The position numbers and the translations under genes are program-made. Under the pieces are notes generated by a model that made no database searches, was not told where the DNA came from, and saw only the letters and a list, made by a program, of their open reading frames with translations. Below are positions 4,944-6,727 of a DNA stretch of 6,727 nucleotides, one piece after another. Every line of letters begins with the position of its first letter. Position 1 is the first letter of the stretch. The stretch is from CAZTLI01 sp964614375 (GTDB taxonomy: Bacteria > Chloroflexota > Anaerolineae > Aggregatilineales > Phototrophicaceae), in NCBI GenBank assembly GCA_964614375.1, contig CAZTLI010000306.1, forward strand, positions 1 to 6,727, in the 5' to 3' direction.

Positions 4944-5522
4944 TTGGATCGCGTTGAAGAAAGGCGTCTCATACAACGGGCGCAGCGCGGCGAAGCCGAA
5001 GCATTCGGGCAGCTCTACCGGGCGCATGTCCAGGCGATTTATCGTTATCTGGTGCATCGGGTCAACGATGTGCAGATTGCCGAAGACCTGACAGGGGATG
5101 TCTTCACCCGCGCGCTGAAAGATTTGGCGCGGTATGTCGATCAGGGTAAACCGTTCGTCGCGTGGTTATATCGTATCGCCCATGCCCGCGTCGTCGATCA
5201 TTATCGGCGGATGGATAGGCGACCACAGGAAACCAATGTGGAAGTTGAAGTCTTAACGATTTCGCACGATATGGACGAACCAATGATCCGCCGGCAGGCC
5301 GCCCGCGTATTGCGACAGGCCATCAGCGAATTGACCGATGACCAGCAGCAGGTCGTGACGCTGCGCTTTATCGAAGGTTACAGCATCAACGATGTGGCAC
5401 TCATCATGCAAAAGAAACCTAACGCCATCAAAGCCTTGCAGCATCGGGCTTTACGCACACTGGCAAGCAAGTTGGAACGTTCAGGTTTTGATATTCAGTC
5501 GATCCTTGCGGGGTTATCGTGA
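4944..5522 (+). CDS. ECF-type RNA polymerase sigma factor
   Basis: A 192-residue sigma70-family protein of the extracytoplasmic-function group, which directs RNA polymerase to a small regulon. Region 2 covers about 19-91: AFGQLYRAHVQAIYRYLVHRV (start of region 2), AEDLTGDVFTRAL (46-58, core binding) and FVAWLYRIAHARVVDHYRR (71-89, -10 recognition). A linker of about 30 residues follows, then region 4 at about 126-177, with the helix-turn-helix around SINDVALIMQKKPNAIKALQHRAL (148-171) for -35 recognition. There is no region 1.1 or 3, and no long C-terminal extension as in ECF41. TTG at 4944 is chosen because AGGAG is eight bases upstream and the protein then begins directly before the sigma2 domain; starting at GTG 4899 would add 15 residues of non-conserved sequence. 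The stop overlaps the GTG start of the next gene by four bases, the usual arrangement for a sigma factor and its anti-sigma. Confidence 0.93.
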   Translation: MDRVEERRLIQRAQRGEAEAFGQLYRAHVQAIYRYLVHRVNDVQIAEDLTGDVFTRALKDLARYVDQGKPFVAWLYRIAHARVVDHYRRMDRRPQETNVEVEVLTISHDMDEPMIRRQAARVLRQAISELTDDQQQVVTLRFIEGYSINDVALIMQKKPNAIKALQHRALRTLASKLERSGFDIQSILAGLS

Positions 5523-6682
5523 ACGAAGAACGTATTACACCCCAATATCATAGCATTCTCGATGTGTGCATCGACGCGGTGCTGACCGGAACAGCGTCTA
5601 TTGAAGATTGTCTGGTGCAGTATCCCGATTATGCCGACTTGCTCGAACCGGAATTGCAAGTATTGGTGCTGACTTCGCGCCTGAAATCGCCGGAATTATC
5701 CGACGCAGCAGTCGCTTCATTAGAAACCCGCCTGCTGGCGCAAATGCCCACCGGAACATCGCCCAGAATTATCCCCTTCAGCCGTTTCTTGCCTGCGAGT
5801 CGGGCGGCGGCGGCGGTGATGATTGTATTCTTGCTGGCCTTTAGCAGCGGCGCGGGTGTCGTGGCGGCGTCCGCCAACGCCCTGCCCGGTGACAGTCTTT
5901 ATGTCGTCAAACGCTTCTGGGAAGATGTGATCACGGCTATCGTCACATTTTTAGGACGGGCGGGCGACGTGTGGCTGCATCTGGCGACAACCCGTTTGCT
6001 CGAAGCGCGGACACTGGCAGTCGATGGGCGTTTGACGCAGGAAGTGGTTGATAATCTCTATTGGACGATTGACCGGGCATTGACCACGACAGATGCCGCC
6101 GTTCAACCCGATGTTGACGATTTACTGATCCGCGCTCAGGCGATACTCACTGAACAGATCGCGCCGATTGCGGCCAATGTCGATCTCGTACCCGTCATTG
6201 AGCTGGTCGATACCACGATTACGATGCGCCGCACTGGCTCTGTTCCGCAAGGCACACAACCATCATCTGTGCCGTCGAATGTGGCGCTCACAGCGACCAT
6301 CACACCTACAGACGTGATTGTCGTGACTGTTGAGGCATCAGCAACTGCCATGACCAATGTCGAGGTGACGGCTGTCTCGACAAGCACGCCGCGTATACCA
6401 CCAACAGCAACGCGCACACCAACAGTCATGGTGATTCCGTCGAACACACCGACCAACACGCCGCTGCCATCATCCACACCATCATGGACTCCACTGCCGC
6501 CGCCAAGCGGTCAACCGACGCAGCAAACCACGACGGCTGGCACGCCGATACCCAATCAAGGCAGACCGACGCGCACACCAACCCCATTGCCCAACGGTTG
6601 GGATTGGGTGCGGCAAACACAGGAAGCGGTGCGGATGACCCAAACGGCTGGCCCGCCCGAAACCGAAGAACCCACGCCCTAA
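5519..6682 (+). CDS. DUF5667-like membrane protein, probable anti-sigma factor/sensor
   Basis: A 387-residue single-pass membrane protein coupled to the sigma gene through a GTGA overlap (GTG start at 5519). Residues 1-92 are cytoplasmic, with the pattern ILDVCIDAVLTGTASIEDCL and YPDYADLLEPEL that precedes anti-sigma-like proteins in Chloroflexota. This part would bind the sigma factor; it lacks the HxxxCxxC zinc motif of classical anti-sigma domains. A membrane helix lies at about 97-117, followed at once by ASANALPGDSLYVVKRFWED (117-136), the signature of DUF5667. Helical sequence continues to about 235. Residues 240-387 are a low-complexity Thr/Pro/Ser tail with TPT, NTP and STP repeats, predicted to be extracellular and perhaps to cross or contact the cell wall. 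The sensor signal is not apparent. Anti-sigma function is inferred from gene order and topology. A GGC-rich run at about 5804-5818 encodes the AAAA before the membrane helix. The 45 bases after the stop show no clear terminator. Confidence 0.85.
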   Translation: MNEERITPQYHSILDVCIDAVLTGTASIEDCLVQYPDYADLLEPELQVLVLTSRLKSPELSDAAVASLETRLLAQMPTGTSPRIIPFSRFLPASRAAAAVMIVFLLAFSSGAGVVAASANALPGDSLYVVKRFWEDVITAIVTFLGRAGDVWLHLATTRLLEARTLAVDGRLTQEVVDNLYWTIDRALTTTDAAVQPDVDDLLIRAQAILTEQIAPIAANVDLVPVIELVDTTITMRRTGSVPQGTQPSSVPSNVALTATITPTDVIVVTVEASATAMTNVEVTAVSTSTPRIPPTATRTPTVMVIPSNTPTNTPLPSSTPSWTPLPPPSGQPTQQTTTAGTPIPNQGRPTRTPTPLPNGWDWVRQTQEAVRMTQTAGPPETEEPTP

Positions 6683-6727
6683 CACAATCTGTTGGGCGAC
6701 CTGAAGCGCCTTGCAAGCAGGGTATTT

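Noticed and set aside
6290..6590. DNA tandem repeat in the anti-sigma gene tail
   Set aside because: The Thr/Pro-rich protein tail uses varied codons and no exact repeating DNA unit is seen, so it is low-complexity protein, not a DNA repeat array.

Overview
The window looks like chromosomal DNA from a member of the Chloroflexota, probably an Anaerolineae-type lineage. The evidence is a long Thr/Pro-rich 'TPT/NTP' extracellular tail on a membrane protein, a sigma/anti-sigma pair of the DUF5667 kind, a sortase with a long cytoplasmic N-terminus, moderately high GC and several TTG/GTG starts. This placement is inferred from protein style, not from a marker gene.

Positions 1-4172 hold five genes, all on the minus strand. 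From right to left they are a class I SAM-dependent methyltransferase (3354-4172), a membrane-anchored sortase (2183-3232), a small tail-anchored protein of unknown function (1683-2063), a Crp/Fnr-family regulator (761-1456) and the N-terminal two hundred residues of a secreted protein that leaves the window at its left edge (1-595). Each is separated from the next by 115-230 bases, and good minus-strand promoters are visible before the methyltransferase and the sortase, so they look like separate transcription units. The gap before the regulator carries a structured stretch that looks like an intergenic repeat. The gap before the small protein carries a perfect 9-bp stem-loop.

From 4417 onward three genes lie on the plus strand. 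The first is a small HNH nuclease-like gene of lower GC than its surroundings, whose first zinc-ligand cysteine appears to be tryptophan. The other two are an ECF-type sigma factor (best start TTG at 4944) and an overlapping membrane protein (5519-6682) that is probably its anti-sigma factor or sensor. The GTGA overlap implies translational coupling. The leader of this pair can form two mutually exclusive hairpins.

Taken together, the window encodes cell-surface and envelope functions (secreted protein, sortase, tail-anchored protein, transmembrane anti-sigma) and transcription control (Crp-like regulator, ECF sigma). I see no CRISPR array, tRNA, rRNA, transposase or complete mobile element, and no clearly new multi-gene system. 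The most unusual points are the leader structures, the HNH zinc-site substitution and a cluster of Crp-like half-sites at the sortase start.
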